DNA of 64,000 nucleotides from Lolium rigidum (Eukaryota; Streptophyta; Magnoliopsida; Poales; Poaceae). Location: NCBI RefSeq assembly GCF_022539505.1, contig NC_061510.1, positions 393,682,249 to 393,746,248 on the forward strand. Direction: 5' to 3'. A program made the position numbers and the translations under genes. How positions within the stretch are numbered: position 1 is the stretch's first letter; each line of letters opens with the position of its first letter. Of this stretch, positions 43,049-55,505 are shown piece by piece. The notes beneath the pieces are model-generated. The model was not told the DNA's origin. It saw nothing but the letters and a program-made list of their open reading frames with translations, and ran no database searches.

Positions 43049-45801
43049 ATGACAGATGTAGTGAAGATAGTATTTTACTATGGTATGGGTAGTGTCCGAT
43101 CAAATGAAATGGGAGTTGATCTGAGTGAGTTCAAATATGTAGAGATGAATATGACTTGCTCCTAGAACATGGACAATTGAGCGGGTGAAGGATTGGTTGA
43201 CAGAATGTTTCGGGCTTAATCTCGAAGTGCACACGGTGGGTGTGCATGCATTATGGACTAAGTCGGTATCAAACATTTTATGGTATCTCGAGGCCTGTAG
43301 ATGATACCTCTAAGTGGGTGAGCTGGTTAAAAGGATCTGAAAGGAGAGGAACTAACCCTGTGGCATTAGTTCTTCCGGTGGTGAAGGAGGTAGCGCCTCC
43401 TGAAGGCGGTTATGGTGGAGGAGGTGGTTACGAATCAGGCCAAAGCAGTCAAGCACCCGGCGGTGGCGGTGGTTACGAGCCTGAACATAGAAGCCATGCG
43501 GAAGATGTTTATAGTGGCCAGGGTGATGGTTACACAGGAGAAGACGGTGAGGTTGATGGTGACGAAGAAAATGGATACAGGTAGAATCAGATGGAAGAGG
43601 AAGATACGAGAAGGTGAAACCGATGATGATGATTCCGATGAGTCCGATGATGGGGAGGAGGTGCCTATTCCTGGTAGATGGAATCACAGCTTTTCGTCCG
43701 CAATGACAATCAATGATGGCCTTGATTCTAGCTGGGAGTATCACGCGAACAATCTCGCCGTAGGGGCCATGTTTCCGTCGAAGCGACATATGCAGGATGC
43801 AATAATTAAGTGGGCAATGGCGAGCCGGAGGGAGCTGAGAACAACCGTGTCATCCGGAAAATACTCGACGATGGAATGTGTGGACATCAATTGTCCCGGA
43901 AGGGTGCATGGGTATGTTCCTAAGTATGACACAATATGGCGTGTGAGCGACTTTGTGCCGCACGGTTGTGAGCTTGTAAGTATCCTCAATGATCATTGCA
44001 ACTCTGTCGTCTAATCTCATAGTCCGATTGCTTGTACACTGAAATAGTGGAAGGGCAAGCCATGAGAGTAAACGCCATACAGAAGAATGTTAAGAAGCAT
44101 CATTTTTACACCATTTCTTATGGCAAGGCTTGGAGGGCTAAGCAGAGGGCGATGGAGATGAGGTTTGGTTCGTTTTGAGACGCATACGACGCTGTTGTTC
44201 GTTTGCTGCAGACGCTGCAGGCGAGGAATCCAGGCACATATGTGAACATCCAGGACTTGTTTTTGCCGGAGTCCCCGTCTTACAGGGTTCTGCATAGAGT
44301 CTATTTCTCGTTCGGTGTATGCATCGAATCATTCAGACACTGTCGACCCGTGTTATGTGTCGATGGCACGTTTCGACCGGTCGAGTACAAGGGTCAAATC
44401 TTGACCGCCATTGGAATGGACGGAAACAATCAAATCGTGCCACTCGCTTTTGCTTTCGTGGGGAGTGAGAACACCGAAAGCTGGTTATGGTTTTCGGGCG
44501 GTTGAAGATTTCAATTGTAAAGGACAAGCCGAATGTTTGCATCCTTCATGACAGGCATGCGGGTATACCGAAAGCTATTAAGACAACGAAAGAGCCTGGG
44601 CAAGAAACTCCATGGATTGACATTGAGAGCCGTTGGTGCATGCGCCACACAGGGGCCAATTTTTACACACAATTTAGGAAAAAGGACCTTATGAATGTCT
44701 TCAAGAGGCTGTGCATCCAGAACCAGCAGTGGAAGTATAATTTTTTGCGTACCAAACTGCAGGAGTTGACGAAGCAACAAGTTGTGGAGAGGAAAGCAGC
44801 TCGAGATGCAAACATAGCAGCACATATGCAGGCCGTTGCAGCAGGAACAACAGCGCGAGAAGCACCAGTTTATGAGGCACCCCAAGGTCTGTGCGACTTG
44901 CCCGGATTTGACCCGCCCGGAACAAGGAAAAGGCAGGGAAGGCAGATTAAAAACTTTGAGCAGTGGATAGAGCATGAGCCTAAGGAGAGGTGGTCTTTGT
45001 TGCACGATACACATGGAGCTAGATACGGCGTCATGACAACCAACCTCGCAGAGTCGTATAACTTTGTGTTGAGAGGCAATAGAGCTTTGCCACTTACAGC
45101 TATAGTAGAGGGTATTTTCATGGGCACAGTTAAATATTACAGAGATAGACGTGAGAAGGCTCGGATGCACATGGTGAACAAACCAGCCACTCCATATTGT
45201 TCGAAGATTATGGAGTACATGCATAAGAAGAAGGAGAAAGCTAAGCATCTCCTCGTTGTTCAAATTGGTAATGTGGAAAGAAGGTTCGAAGTACGCTTAC
45301 CTACGAGATAGGTTCGGGTGTGGGAATCCGCAGCGAACGCATGATGTGAAATTTGGCAATGAAGAAAGGCCAACTTGCGAGTGCACATGCAACAAACCAA
45401 AGTTGCTTCATCTTCCTTGCTCACATGTGTTAGCTGTTTGTGGTGTCCTGGGGATGTCGGAAATCTCGTTCGTCTCTCCATATTATCTTAAGGAGGCCGT
45501 GCTCAACACCTGGACCGATGAGCTGGAAGGATTTCGGTCAATGGGAAATTTCAACACTGTAAACCCTGGTGAAAGGCGATATATCCCAAACCCAACGCTA
45601 CTGAGGACAGGCATCGGTAGACGGCCATCGCGAGCGCATCCGGAATGATATGGATGAATGCGAAGCTCGGAGGGCCAACGAGACAATATTTCCTATGCAA
45701 TCAATTTGGCCATTGGGACGATAATTGTACAACCTTCGGCACGGCCCGGCGGGGAAGGGGGCAGCGAGGCACAAGGGGACGTCGCGGGAGGGGAAGAAAC
45801 T
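43049..45801 (+). pseudogene. Mutator-like (MULE) transposase with SWIM and CCHC zinc fingers, broken
   Basis: The start at 43049 (MTDVVKIVFYYGMG) is typical of grass MULE transposases. An in-frame TAG follows at 43163. Later parts lie in other frames: a Gly/Tyr-rich acidic stretch (43380-43640), a DNA-binding region (CVDINCPGRVHGYVP), the catalytic core with CVDGTF (Asp near 44362) and ILHDRHAGI, a long helical insert, the SWIM finger CECTCNKPKLLHLPCSH (about 45375-45425) and a CCHC knuckle (CNQFGHWDDNC, about 45696-45728) before an Arg/Gly-rich tail. Frame changes lie near 43300, 44485, 45280 and 45670. In intact elements the protein cuts and pastes the element. This copy cannot make it. 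Confidence 0.8.
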
Positions 45802-45822
45802 AGTTCGCAACTTTGTTGCAAC

Positions 45823-46033
45823 TTTATGTAGTGAACAATGAATTTGTAATAAGTATGAAACTACTTTGCAATTTGAAATGTGAACCTATCGTATTGTACC
45901 TTTATGTATTGAACAATGAATTTGTAATAAGTATGGAACTACTTTGCAATTTTAAATGTGAACCTATCGTATTGTACATTTATGTATTGAACAATGAATT
46001 TGTAATAAGTATGGAACTACTTTGCAATTTTAT
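45823..46033. repeat. 78-bp tandem repeat, 2.7 units
   Basis: Units begin tttatgta(g/t)tgaacaatg at 45823, 45901 and 45979 and differ by a few bases. They lie between the transposase and the PMD gene. The apparent open frame through them is a by-product of a repeat length divisible by three. Confidence 0.9.
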
Positions 46034-46140
46034 TATGGTCATGTACGTTACAATAATTTATATCCGTATTATGTCATTTTGGTTTTGCAACTATGTTATC
46101 ATTTGTAATGAGTAATAACGAATGTTTTGTTGTTTACGAA

Positions 46141-47220
46141 ATGGCAGGAAGATCATTGCTCAATAGGGACATTGAGCGGGCGCACCGTGCGGCCAAGCTA
46201 GAGGCCAACCCTAATAGCTTGTCACCAATGGTGGCACGCGGGGTAATCAAAATTGGCGAGATACACCCGGTTGGGTTCAGAGGTATGTGCGATTTATTTG
46301 GTATATTCAATTTGAAGTACTGGCACATACTAATTGGATTCTTATATGAATTTGTAGGTTGAAGTGGGCTCGACTTCTACCTTTTGCACGGTTGGTTGAG
46401 GCCACTAGGTCAGAGGTCATCGGTGAGCGAGTAGGCACACCGATCAAGCGCCTTCGGCGAGACCACTCCCTACCGACCATCCTGGTGGATCGGTGGAGGC
46501 CCGAGACACACACGTTCCACTTTCGATGGGGAGAGATGGCCCCTACTCTCCGGGACGTGTCTTTCTTACTGGGCCTACCGTTGGCGGGTCAGCCCATAGG
46601 CCCGCTGGCGAGAACCGATGCGTTGGGATGAAGAAATGTCCGCACGTTTTGACGGAACTCGTGCGGGCCGAGCCGAGTTTCTCTGTGAGGACCACGGTCC
46701 AAAGTGTGACTGGTTACTCAACTTCGAGGTAACCATTGTTATAACAAATTTATTTATGGTTATTGCGTTGTTCTAACTAACATCTTTTTTTCATGGTTGT
46801 AGGTTTCACAGCTCACACCGCCGATGAGTGAGGCACAGATCACTAGGAGTCTCGAGGCGTACATATTGTGGCTGCTTGGAAAGGTCATGTTCACGAGAGA
46901 ACCATCGGACCACCATCGGCGGGCGCTTCATCCCCATTGCACTCGGAGATAGCGAGAGGCACAAACCGCCGACGACATCGTACGAGCGGAGTTGGGGTTC
47001 CGCGGTTCTAGCAGCCACATACCGAGGTTTGTGCAATGCTTGTACACTTGTCTCCCCCAAGTCCGGGCTTCTTGGCTGCCCACTTGTTCTTGCAGTTGTG
47101 GTCCTGGGAGAGGTTCCCGATTGGTCGGCCAGACATAGATGCTGAGCGCCCTTTCGGGGCAAACGAGTTGGATGATCCGGACCACATCGATATGCCTACT
47201 TTCGGCATACTTTGGACACG
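46141..47220 (+). pseudogene. Plant mobile domain (PMD, MAIN-like) gene carried by the MULE, broken and truncated
   Basis: From ATG 46141 the reading is MAGRSLLNRDIERAHRAAKL and on to HPVGFR. A donor-like gtatgt at 46283 and an acceptor tttgtag at 46351-46357 bracket a short intron, but the joined phases do not fit. The next part holds LPTILVDRWRPETHTFHF, then WGEMAPTLRDVSFLLGLPLA, the signature of the PMD. Further PMD segments (LEAYILWLLGKVMF, LQLWSWERFPIGRPD) lie in changing frames. The sequence is cut at 47221 by an Athila LTR. PMD proteins are related to MAIN/MAIL1 and occur widely in plant transposons. Confidence 0.75.
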
Positions 47221-48814
47221 TGATGGCGTGTAACTCACACGTTCGTTGGGAACCCCAAGAGGAAGGTATGATGCGCACAGCAGCAAGTTTTCCCTCAGAA
47301 AGAAACCAAGGTTTATCGAACCAGGAGGAGCCAAGAAGCACGTTGAAGGTTGATGGCGGCGGGATGTAGTGCGGCGCAACACCGGGGATTCCGGCGCCAA
47401 CGTGGAACCTGCACAACACAACCAAAGTACTTTGCCCCAACGAAACAGGTGAGGTTGTCAATCTCACCGGCTTGCTGTAACAAAGGATTAACCGTATTGT
47501 GTGGAAGATGATTGTTTGCGAGAAAATAGTAGAACAATATTGCGATAGATTGTATTTCGAGTAAAGAGAATTGGACCGGGGTCCATAGTTCACTAGAGGT
47601 GTCTCTCCCATAAGATAAACGAGCATGTTGGGTGAACAAATTACGGTTGGGCAATTGACAAATAAAGAGGGCATGACCATGCACATACATATCATGATGA
47701 GTATAGTGAGATTTAATTGGGCATTACGACAAAGTACATAGACCGCCATCCAAGCTGCATCTATGCCTAAAAAGTCCACCTTCGGGTTATCATCCGAACC
47801 CCCTCCGAGTATTAAGTTGCAAAGCAACGGACAATTGCATTAAGTATGGTGCGTAATGTAATCAACAACTACATCCTTAGACATAGCATCAATGTTTTAT
47901 CCCTAGTGGCAACAGCACAACACAACCTTAGAACTTTATGTCAGCTGTCCCGGTGTCAATGCAGGCATGAACCCACTATCGAGCATAAATACTCCCTCTT
48001 GGAGTTACAAGCATCTACTTGGCCGGAGCATCTACTAGTAACGGAGAGCATGCAAGATCATAAACAACACATAGATATAACTTTGATAATCAACATAACA
48101 AGTATTCTCTATTCATCGGATCCCAACAAACGCAACATATAGAATTACAGATAGATGATCTTGATCATGATAGGCAGCTCACAAGATCCGACAATGATAG
48201 CACAATGGGGAAAAGAAAACCATCTAGCTACCGCTATGGACCCATAGTCCAGGGGTAGACTACTCACACATCACACCGGAGGCGACCATGGCGGCGTAGA
48301 GTCCTCCGGGAGATGAATCCCCTCTCCGGCGGGGTGCCGGAGGCGATCTCCTGGATCCCCGAGATGGGATCGGCGGCGGCGGCGTCTCCGGAAGGTTTCC
48401 GTATCGTGGCTCTCGGTGCGGGGGTTTCGTCACGGAGGCTATTTGTAGGCGGAAGGGCAGGTCAAGAGGCGGCACGAGGGCCCCACACCACGGGGCCGCG
48501 CGGCCAAGGGAGGGCCGCGCCGCCCTAGGGTGTGGCCCCTCGTGGCCCCTCTTCGTCTCTCCTTCGGACTTCGGAAGCTTCGTGGCAAAATAGGACCACA
48601 GGCGTTGATTTCGTCCAATTCCGAGAATATTTCGTTACTAGGATTTCTGAAACCAAAAACAGCGAGAAAACAACAAGCGGCACTTCGGCATCTTGTTAAT
48701 AGGTTAGTTCCGGAAAATGCACGAATATGACATAAAGTGTGCATAAAACATGTAGATAACATCAATAATGTGGCATGGAACATAAGAAATTATCGATACG
48801 TCGGAGACGTATCA
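47221..48814 (-). mobile_element. Athila-type LTR (1,594 bp), minus strand
   Basis: Minus-strand start TGATACGTCTCCGACGTATC at 48814, end CACGCCATCA at 47221. The polypurine tract follows at 48815-48831, so this is a 3' LTR. It interrupts the PMD gene. It retains the undisturbed target site (acCGAGagccacgat, about 48405-48425) that in the LTR at 49211 is split by another insertion. Confidence 0.87.
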
Positions 48815-49210
48815 GCATCCCCAAGCTTAGTTCTCGCTCGTCCCGAGCGGTAAAACGATAACACGGATAATTTCCGGAGTGACATGCCATCATAATCTTG
48901 ATCATACTATTTGTAAAGCATATGTAGTGAATGCAGCGATCAAAACAATGTATATGACATGAGTAAACAAGTGAATCATATAGCAAAGACTTTTCATGAA
49001 TAGCACTTCAAGACAAGCATCAATAAGTCTTGCATAAGAGTTAACTCATAAAGCAATAATTCAAAGTAAAGGCATTGAAGCAACACAAAAGAAGATTAAG
49101 TTTCAGCGGTTACTTTCAACTTGTAACATGTATATCTCATGGATATTGTCAACATAGAGTAATATAACAAGTGCAATAAGCAAGTATGTAGGAATTAATG
49201 CACAGTTCAC
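48815..49210 (-). mobile_element. Athila-type internal 3' region, minus strand, cut by the next insertion
   Basis: It corresponds to 21095-21490 (atccccaagcttag, cgtcccgagcg, gcacagttcac). At 49211 a plus-strand LTR of the same family starts abruptly inside it. Confidence 0.8.
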
Positions 49211-49615
49211 TGATACGTCTCCGACGTATCGATAATTTCTTATGTTCCACGCCACATTATTGATGTTATCTACATGTTTTATGCACACTTTATGTCATAT
49301 TTGTGCATTTTCTGGAACTAACCTATTAACAAGATGCCGAAGTGCCGATTCTTTGTTTTCTGCTGTTTTTGGTTTCAGAAATCCTAGTAAGGAAATATTC
49401 TCGGAATTGGACGAAATCAAAGCCCGGGGGCCTATTTTTCCACGAAGCTTCCAGAAGTCCGAAGGAGAGACGAAGAGGGGCGACGAGGGGGCCACACCCT
49501 AGGGCGGCGCGGCCCCCCTTGGCCGCGCGGCCCTGTGGTGTGGGGCCCTCGTGCCGCCTCTTGACCTGCCCTTCCGCCTACAAATAGCCTCCGTGACGAA
49601 ACCCCCAGTACCGAG
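49211..49615 (+). mobile_element. Athila-type LTR, left part, plus strand
   Basis: Starts TGATACGTCTCCGACGTATC and runs 405 bp to the target site CCGAG, where the young element is inserted. It continues at 54446. Confidence 0.87.
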
Positions 49616-50021
49616 TGACGAGGGATCACCTCGGCAATGCCTACGTATTGTAGACTAGGGTTTCGGGAAGAGCGACGATGGAGATTCCGGGGTCGAGATT
49701 AGGCACACGACGTACCCAGCTTCGGGTCCCCTCGGTGGAGGATCCCTACGTGCTGCTAGCAATCCAGTATATGAGCATAATATGTTTACATGGTGCCGCC
49801 ATAGGCGGAGCTATGTTGTCTATATTCTGTCTCTCTGTTGTCCTCCTTCTATCGGGTACCCTGGCTGGCTTTATATATGCAACCAGCCTAGGGTTTTACA
49901 AGAGTCCTAGCCGACTACTTCTTCGGGTTGCCTTGTTGGGCCTTCTCCATATTGGGTCTTCTCCATATTGGGCCGAGCCGGGTATACTAATAATGGGTAC
50001 CCGAAGGGTATGCCCATGTCA
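49616..50021 (-). repeat. LTR of the young element (3' LTR in its orientation)
   Basis: 406 bp. It differs from its partner by a single base that I can find (gccgggtat here, gccaggtat in the partner). The sequence contains a TATATA stretch near 49870 in ctttatatatgc. Confidence 0.92.
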
Positions 50022-51279
50022 GTAGCCCCCGAGTTTATAGGGAAGTCGAAGACTTGCGTAGAAACTCCAAGCATAACCATCTCCGGATTCGAAGAAAATA
50101 CAAAGCGAGGTCCATGTCGTAGATCATATGTAGCGTAGATGATGTCTCGAAATTATTTTCTATCGGGTGCGCGGCAGCGCTCCCGATGGGAGTAGCCCCC
50201 GAGTCTATGGGCAAGTGCTTGCACTTGGGCATAGACTCAAGTTGTACTACTCGATGAAGAACTTAACTATATTTCCGGAGAACTTGATGAAATCCATGTG
50301 CTCCCGATGGGAGTAGGCTCCACTCGAGTCGTAGAATCGAGTTGAGTCTACAAACCTATGCTTGTCGAAGTTATTTTTCTATCGGGTGCGCGACCAGCGC
50401 TCCCGATGGGAGTAGCCCCGAGGCTACGGCCAAGTGTTTGCACTTGGGTGTAGGCTCAACTTGCTTTTAATCGACACCACAATTTTTCCTCTTTCTTGTA
50501 TCTTATCGGGAGGATGAACAATACTCTTGATAAGAGTAGCCCCCGAGCCTATGAGCAGGTGCTTGCACCTAGACATAGGCTCGAGTTGTACTACTCAATA
50601 ATCAACTTGGCACAGCCCCTCTTTTTTTTATCGACTCTAGGTCTTTGCTATTTTTATTTGACATCCATATCTATATTGTACAGGGATAATGGTAATTGGG
50701 GCTAGTTCATCTGACGGATCAGGTACTAGTTAAGCTGCTCTAGTGGCAATCCGCAAAAACCTACTTCAAGATCACGTCCCTGGACATGATCTCGGGATAC
50801 TGGTGTAAGCTTCGACGAGTGCCGCTTAAGGTCTTACCATTCCGTCGAGTCCCGAGTCATATTTATCGGGTACCTAACGCGTCCGTGAGGATTTTTCTTC
50901 GTATCTGTTGATACGGATAAAAGTAGCAGAGCGCGGTCTTCGGCGATGCCACGCCCAGCAGAACGGATCTGGGGTCTTACCTTCGCAAATTTGCGGCATT
51001 CAGAAATTGATCGCAACTTTGGCGTTCTGAGAATATATTGTCGAATGCCTTGTTCGGCTGATGCAATGACCCATTTTGCGGGTTCTTCTATTTTTTCTCG
51101 GGCTTGATGAGACAGCCGAATATATTGGTGCTTCTATATTGTCGTCAAGCACATCGCCGATGCTCTAGCTCAGAACAAATGACGAGTCAATGGACCCGAA
51201 GATTTGTCCATCCTCTTTTTTTTTCTCCCCTTTTTTTTTCTACTCCTTTTTTTTTTCCTTGATGATAATTTCGTCGAGT

Positions 51280-51600
51280 TCCTCCCTCAGGAAAATTTCT
51301 TCGGGTCCTCCTTGAGGACAATTCTTCGTGTCCTCTTTGAGGACAATTTCTTCGGCACCTCCTTGAGTATAATTCTTCGGCACCTCCTTGAGGATAATTC
51401 TTCGGCACCTCTTTGAGTATAATTCTTCGGCACCTCCTTGAGTATAATTCTTCAGCACCTCCTTGAGGATAATTCTTCGGCACCTCCTTGAAGATAATTC
51501 TTCGGGACCTCCTTTCTGGAAAATTTCGTCGGGTCCTGTTCTTTCTTGAAGACAATTTCGTCGAGTTCTCCCTGTAGACAATTTCGTCGGGTTCTCTCTT
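51280..51600. repeat. 25-bp tandem array inside the young element
   Basis: Roughly a dozen units like ttcggcacctccttgaggat + aattc, exact period 25 where it is cleanest (for example 51376 and 51401). Because 25 is not a multiple of three, the array reads open in several frames with repeating KEVPKNY-type peptides. This is not evidence of a gene. Confidence 0.88.
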
Positions 51601-52154
51601 ATATACTTTGAAATTTGCTATCTCCTGCACAAATAAACAAACTTTTTCTATCTTTCCCTTGACTCTCTTTTTCGCATGCGGTGTCAGATGCTCGGATTCG
51701 ATGATATGTAAAGTGAATATATGCCGCGCAGCCCCCGAGCAACGGGTGCGGCGAAATTAAATGATAATCAACTTTATGTGAAATAAAGGAACACTTAGCT
51801 TATTGGGCATGACGGAGTCGATGCGCGATGAGGTCTTCGAGTGCAGCGAAAAAGTTGAGCCGAAGTAGAAACCACCGATTTAACGAAAGTGGATACCACC
51901 AAATTGTTGATGAAGAGATAGCCGAGCCCCCGAGCACTGCTGGGGTGATGTCATGATTGTCGCTTAGACGCCGTGTCACAGTTGTTACTCGGGGCGAAGT
52001 TGTTGTCGAGCCCCCGAGTATTATCCGTGTCGCCGAAAGAAGGCCATTAAGGATGAAATATTGAAGATGAAGTCCGAGATGAAGTACTTGAGATGAATCC
52101 ATATTAAAGATTAAACCATCAAATATGAATCACATATTGAAGATGAACCCGCCG

Positions 52155-52440
52155 ATATCATAGAGGATGAATCCATTGACCCGAAGAATCTAGTATTAAC
52201 CATAGAAGATGAATCCGTTGATATTATAGAGGATGAATCCATTGAACCGAAGAAAATAGTTCCAGTAATAACCATAGAAGATGAATCCGTTGATATTATA
52301 GAGGATGAATCCATTGAACCGAACAAAATAGTTCCAGTAATAACCATAGAAGATGAGTCCGTTGATATTATAGAGGATGAATCCATTGAACCGAAGAAAA
52401 TAGTTCCAGTAATAACCATAGAAGATGAGTCCATTGGCCC
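52155..52440. repeat. 72-bp tandem array inside the young element
   Basis: Units starting catagaagatga(a/g)tccgtt lie at 52201, 52273, 52345 and 52417, with a degenerate one before. The period is exactly 72. Confidence 0.9.
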
Positions 52441-54039
52441 GGAAACGCATCGGGTAATATTGTATAAGTGAACCAGTAATAACCCAAAGAAAACCAATCC
52501 AGTAATCCGAATAAATCCACTGAGCCGAAAAAGATAACGCCACTAAGTCGAAGAAAATGATTCCACTGAGCCGAAGAAAATGTGAGCCGGAGAAGATATA
52601 TCCAGAGCCGAAGAAAAGAAATTCACCAAGTAACCGAGTATATTTGTGGTAATGAAGTAATGGCGCAGCCACAGTGCTGGGTGAATTTGTTGTAATGATG
52701 TAATGGTGCAGCCCCCGAGTATTCGGGTGTGGCAAAAGTAAATAAATAAGTGAATCTTGGAGGAAGAGGAATACTTAGCTTTTTCATCGGGTACGACGGG
52801 GTCGTCGCTAGAGCAAGTCGTGCAGCTGGCATAGTCGATATAGGCGTGCGACGCCTGGACGGAAGTAGTAGATGAAGAAGATGCATCTGATGTGGCGGAT
52901 CCACAACGAGCGAGCCCCCGAGTATATCAAGTCCGCGATGTCGTGTCCGCGACAGGCAAGCCCCCAGTGCGATGAGCGCGCGATCGACCCAACAGAGTAG
53001 TCGAAGCTTTGTTTCAATCTGCAGTTATATTGTAGTGCGCAAGCTCGACCGCAAATAATAACTCGAGCCGAAAATATTTGGTCAAATAATTTTACAAATA
53101 CTAATTAATTGGAAGTATAGCACCTGATATTTCTTATCGGACGACGAGTTCGCGACGAAGCATGATGTAGACGAAGTGGAGCGGCGTCTTTTGAAAGAAG
53201 TTGACGGAGCAGATGAAAAATGTCGGGAACCGCTGGCTCCTTGCAAGGCTTGATCGGTGCTTTTTTTTTTTGTCCAATCCGTTGGATGCAAAATCTCATT
53301 GAGTAATCTCCTTCGTTGCCCCAATTAATGGTTTGGTGACTCAAGTTAATCTTTTTTTTTCCCTGACACAATTATCGGTTGCCCAAAGTTTATCTACTTC
53401 TTGAAAGATGTGAGCTGCTTCTCGACTTGATGGAGGACGCGAGGCTTTGCATGCTTGTCCACATCCAGGCCAGGAGTTTGAACGATTGGAATTCTGGCGA
53501 AACAGTCTGTGCCTCATACGGTAGGTGGCGCCGAGGAGAGATCGAGTCCGGCCGCTGCCGAACTATGGCGCGGATTGATTGATCGGATGCCATATGTTGT
53601 CGGATGGAGTTGGAGTTGATCCAGATGAAGTGCGGCGCGGATGAAGTAGAGCGACGTTTGGCGACAAGAAATTGATGGACATCTTCTAGTGCTTCAATGA
53701 CATGACTCACGTAGAGTACAGCTTGATTTTCTAGCACACGTGCGTCAGCCGCTTGATTGCCCATAGCATCCAGGCAAACGTGGACCATCGCCTAGCTGCA
53801 CGGTTATTACGGAATCTGCACAGCATATTACTTCAAGGATTGGATGGGATCAGCCACCGCCTCGAAGCTTTCTCCCAATCGATCTTTCAAGATGCGTATA
53901 GGCAGGGTTGATGTAAATTGGGCGCGCCGCTGCTGCTTTGTTGAGGTTGATCGGTATACGCTGTTGATGATGATGAACATGACGGATCTCGCCCAGATAA
54001 CAAAATCCAGTCGCCGCGATCCCCACGGACGGCGCCAAT

Positions 54040-54445
54040 TGACGAGGGATCACCTCGGCAATGCCTACGTATTGTAGACTAGGGTTTCGGGAAGAGCGAC
54101 GATGGAGATTCCGGGGTCGAGATTAGGCACACGACGTACCCAGCTTCGGGTCCCCTCGGTGGAGGATCCCTACGTGCTGCTAGCAATCCAGTATATGAGC
54201 ATAATATGTTTACATGGTGCCGCCATAGGCGGAGCTATGTTGTCTATATTCTGTCTCTCTGTTGTCCTCCTTCTATCGGGTACCCTGGCTGGCTTTATAT
54301 ATGCAACCAGCCTAGGGTTTTACAAGAGTCCTAGCCGACTACTTCTTCGGGTTGCCTTGTTGGGCCTTCTCCATATTGGGTCTTCTCCATATTGGGCCGA
54401 GCCAGGTATACTAATAATGGGTACCCGAAGGGTATGCCCATGTCA
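54040..54445 (-). repeat. LTR of the young element (5' LTR in its orientation)
   Basis: Partner of 49616-50021. The primer binding site lies directly beside it at about 54018-54038 on the minus strand. Confidence 0.92.
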
Positions 54446-55505
54446 CCGAGAGCCACGATACGGAAAACCTTCCAGAGACGCCGCCGCCGCCGATCCCATC
54501 TCGGGGGATCCAGGAGATCGCCTCCGGTACCCTGCCGGAGAGGGGAATCATCTCCCGGAGGACTCTACGCCGCCATGGTCGCCTCCGGTGTGATGTGTGA
54601 GTAGTCTACCCCTGGACTATGGGTCCATAGCAGTAGCTAGATGGTTGTCTTCTCCCCATTGTGCTTCATTGTCGGATCTTGTGAGCTGCCTATCATGATC
54701 AAGATCATCTATATGTAATTCTATATGTTGCGTTTGTTGGGATCCGATGAATAGAGAATACTTGTTATGTTGATTATCAAAGTTATGCTTATGTGTTGTT
54801 TATGATCTTGCATGCTCTCCGTTACTAGTAGATGCTCGGGCCAAGTAGATGCTTGTAACTCCAAGAGTGAGTACTTATGCTCGATAGTGGGTTCATGCCC
54901 GCATTGACACCAGGACGAGTGATGAAAGTTCTAAGGTTGTGTTGTGCTTGTTGCCACTAGGGATAAAACATTGATGCTATGTCTAAGGATGTAGTTGTTG
55001 ATTACATTACGCACCATACTTAATGCAATTGTCCGTTGCTTTGCAACTTAATACTTGGAGGGGTTCGGATGATAACCTCGAAGGTGGACTTTTTAGGCAT
55101 AGATGCAGTTGGATGGCGGTCTATGTACTTTGTCGTAATGCCCAATTAAATCTCACTATACTCATCATGATATGTATGTGCATGGTCATGCTCTCTTTAT
55201 TTGTCAATTGCCCAACTGTAATTTGTTCACCCAACATGATGTTCGTCTTATGGGAGAGACACCTCTAGTGAACTGTGGACCCCGGTCCAATTCTCTTTAC
55301 TTGAAATACAATCTACTGCAATACTTGTTCTACTTGTTTTCTGCAAACAATCATCTTCCACACAATACGGTTAATCCTTTGTTACGACAAGCCGGTGAGA
55401 TTGACAACCTCACTCGTTTTGTTGGGGCAAAGTACTTTGGTTGTGTTGTGCGGGTTCCACGTTGGCGCCGGAATCTCCGGTGTTGCGCCGCACTACATCT
55501 CGCCA
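54446..55505 (+). mobile_element. Athila-type LTR, right part, plus strand, ending at a gap
   Basis: It resumes at CCGAGagccacgatacgg, exactly as expected from the intact relative at 47221-48814 (other strand), and runs about 1,060 bp to the N run. The last ~130 bp and anything behind them are lost in the gap. Confidence 0.88.

Larger units (their letters stand above)
49616..54445 (-). mobile_element. Complete young non-autonomous LTR retrotransposon, 4,830 bp
   Basis: Two 406-bp LTRs (49616-50021 and 54040-54445) begin TGACGAGGG and end CATGTCA on the plus strand and are flanked by perfect CCGAG duplications (49611-49615, 54446-54450). The orientation is minus: next to the 54040 LTR stands TGGCGCCGTCCGTGGGGATC (primer site), and next to the 50021 LTR a purine tract (CTCGGGGGCTAC). 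The 4-kb interior has no gag or pol that I can recognise. It has many gcccccgag words and two tandem arrays. It must have moved with proteins from another element. Confidence 0.92.

Noticed and set aside
45813..46115. Reading frame through the 78-bp repeats
   Set aside because: Same reason: period divisible by three, no features beyond the repeat.
51280..51600. CRISPR-like array
   Set aside because: Direct 25-bp units without unique spacers in a plant retrotransposon; it is a plain tandem repeat.
51187..51630. Repetitive open frame (KEVPKNY-type repeats) as a possible protein
   Set aside because: The 25-bp array reads open in several frames because of its composition. No start context or conservation argues for translation.
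52196..52735. 179-residue frame through the 72-bp repeats
   Set aside because: The repeat length is a multiple of three, which keeps the frame open by itself. The hydrophobic aromatic composition is an artefact of AT-rich repeats.
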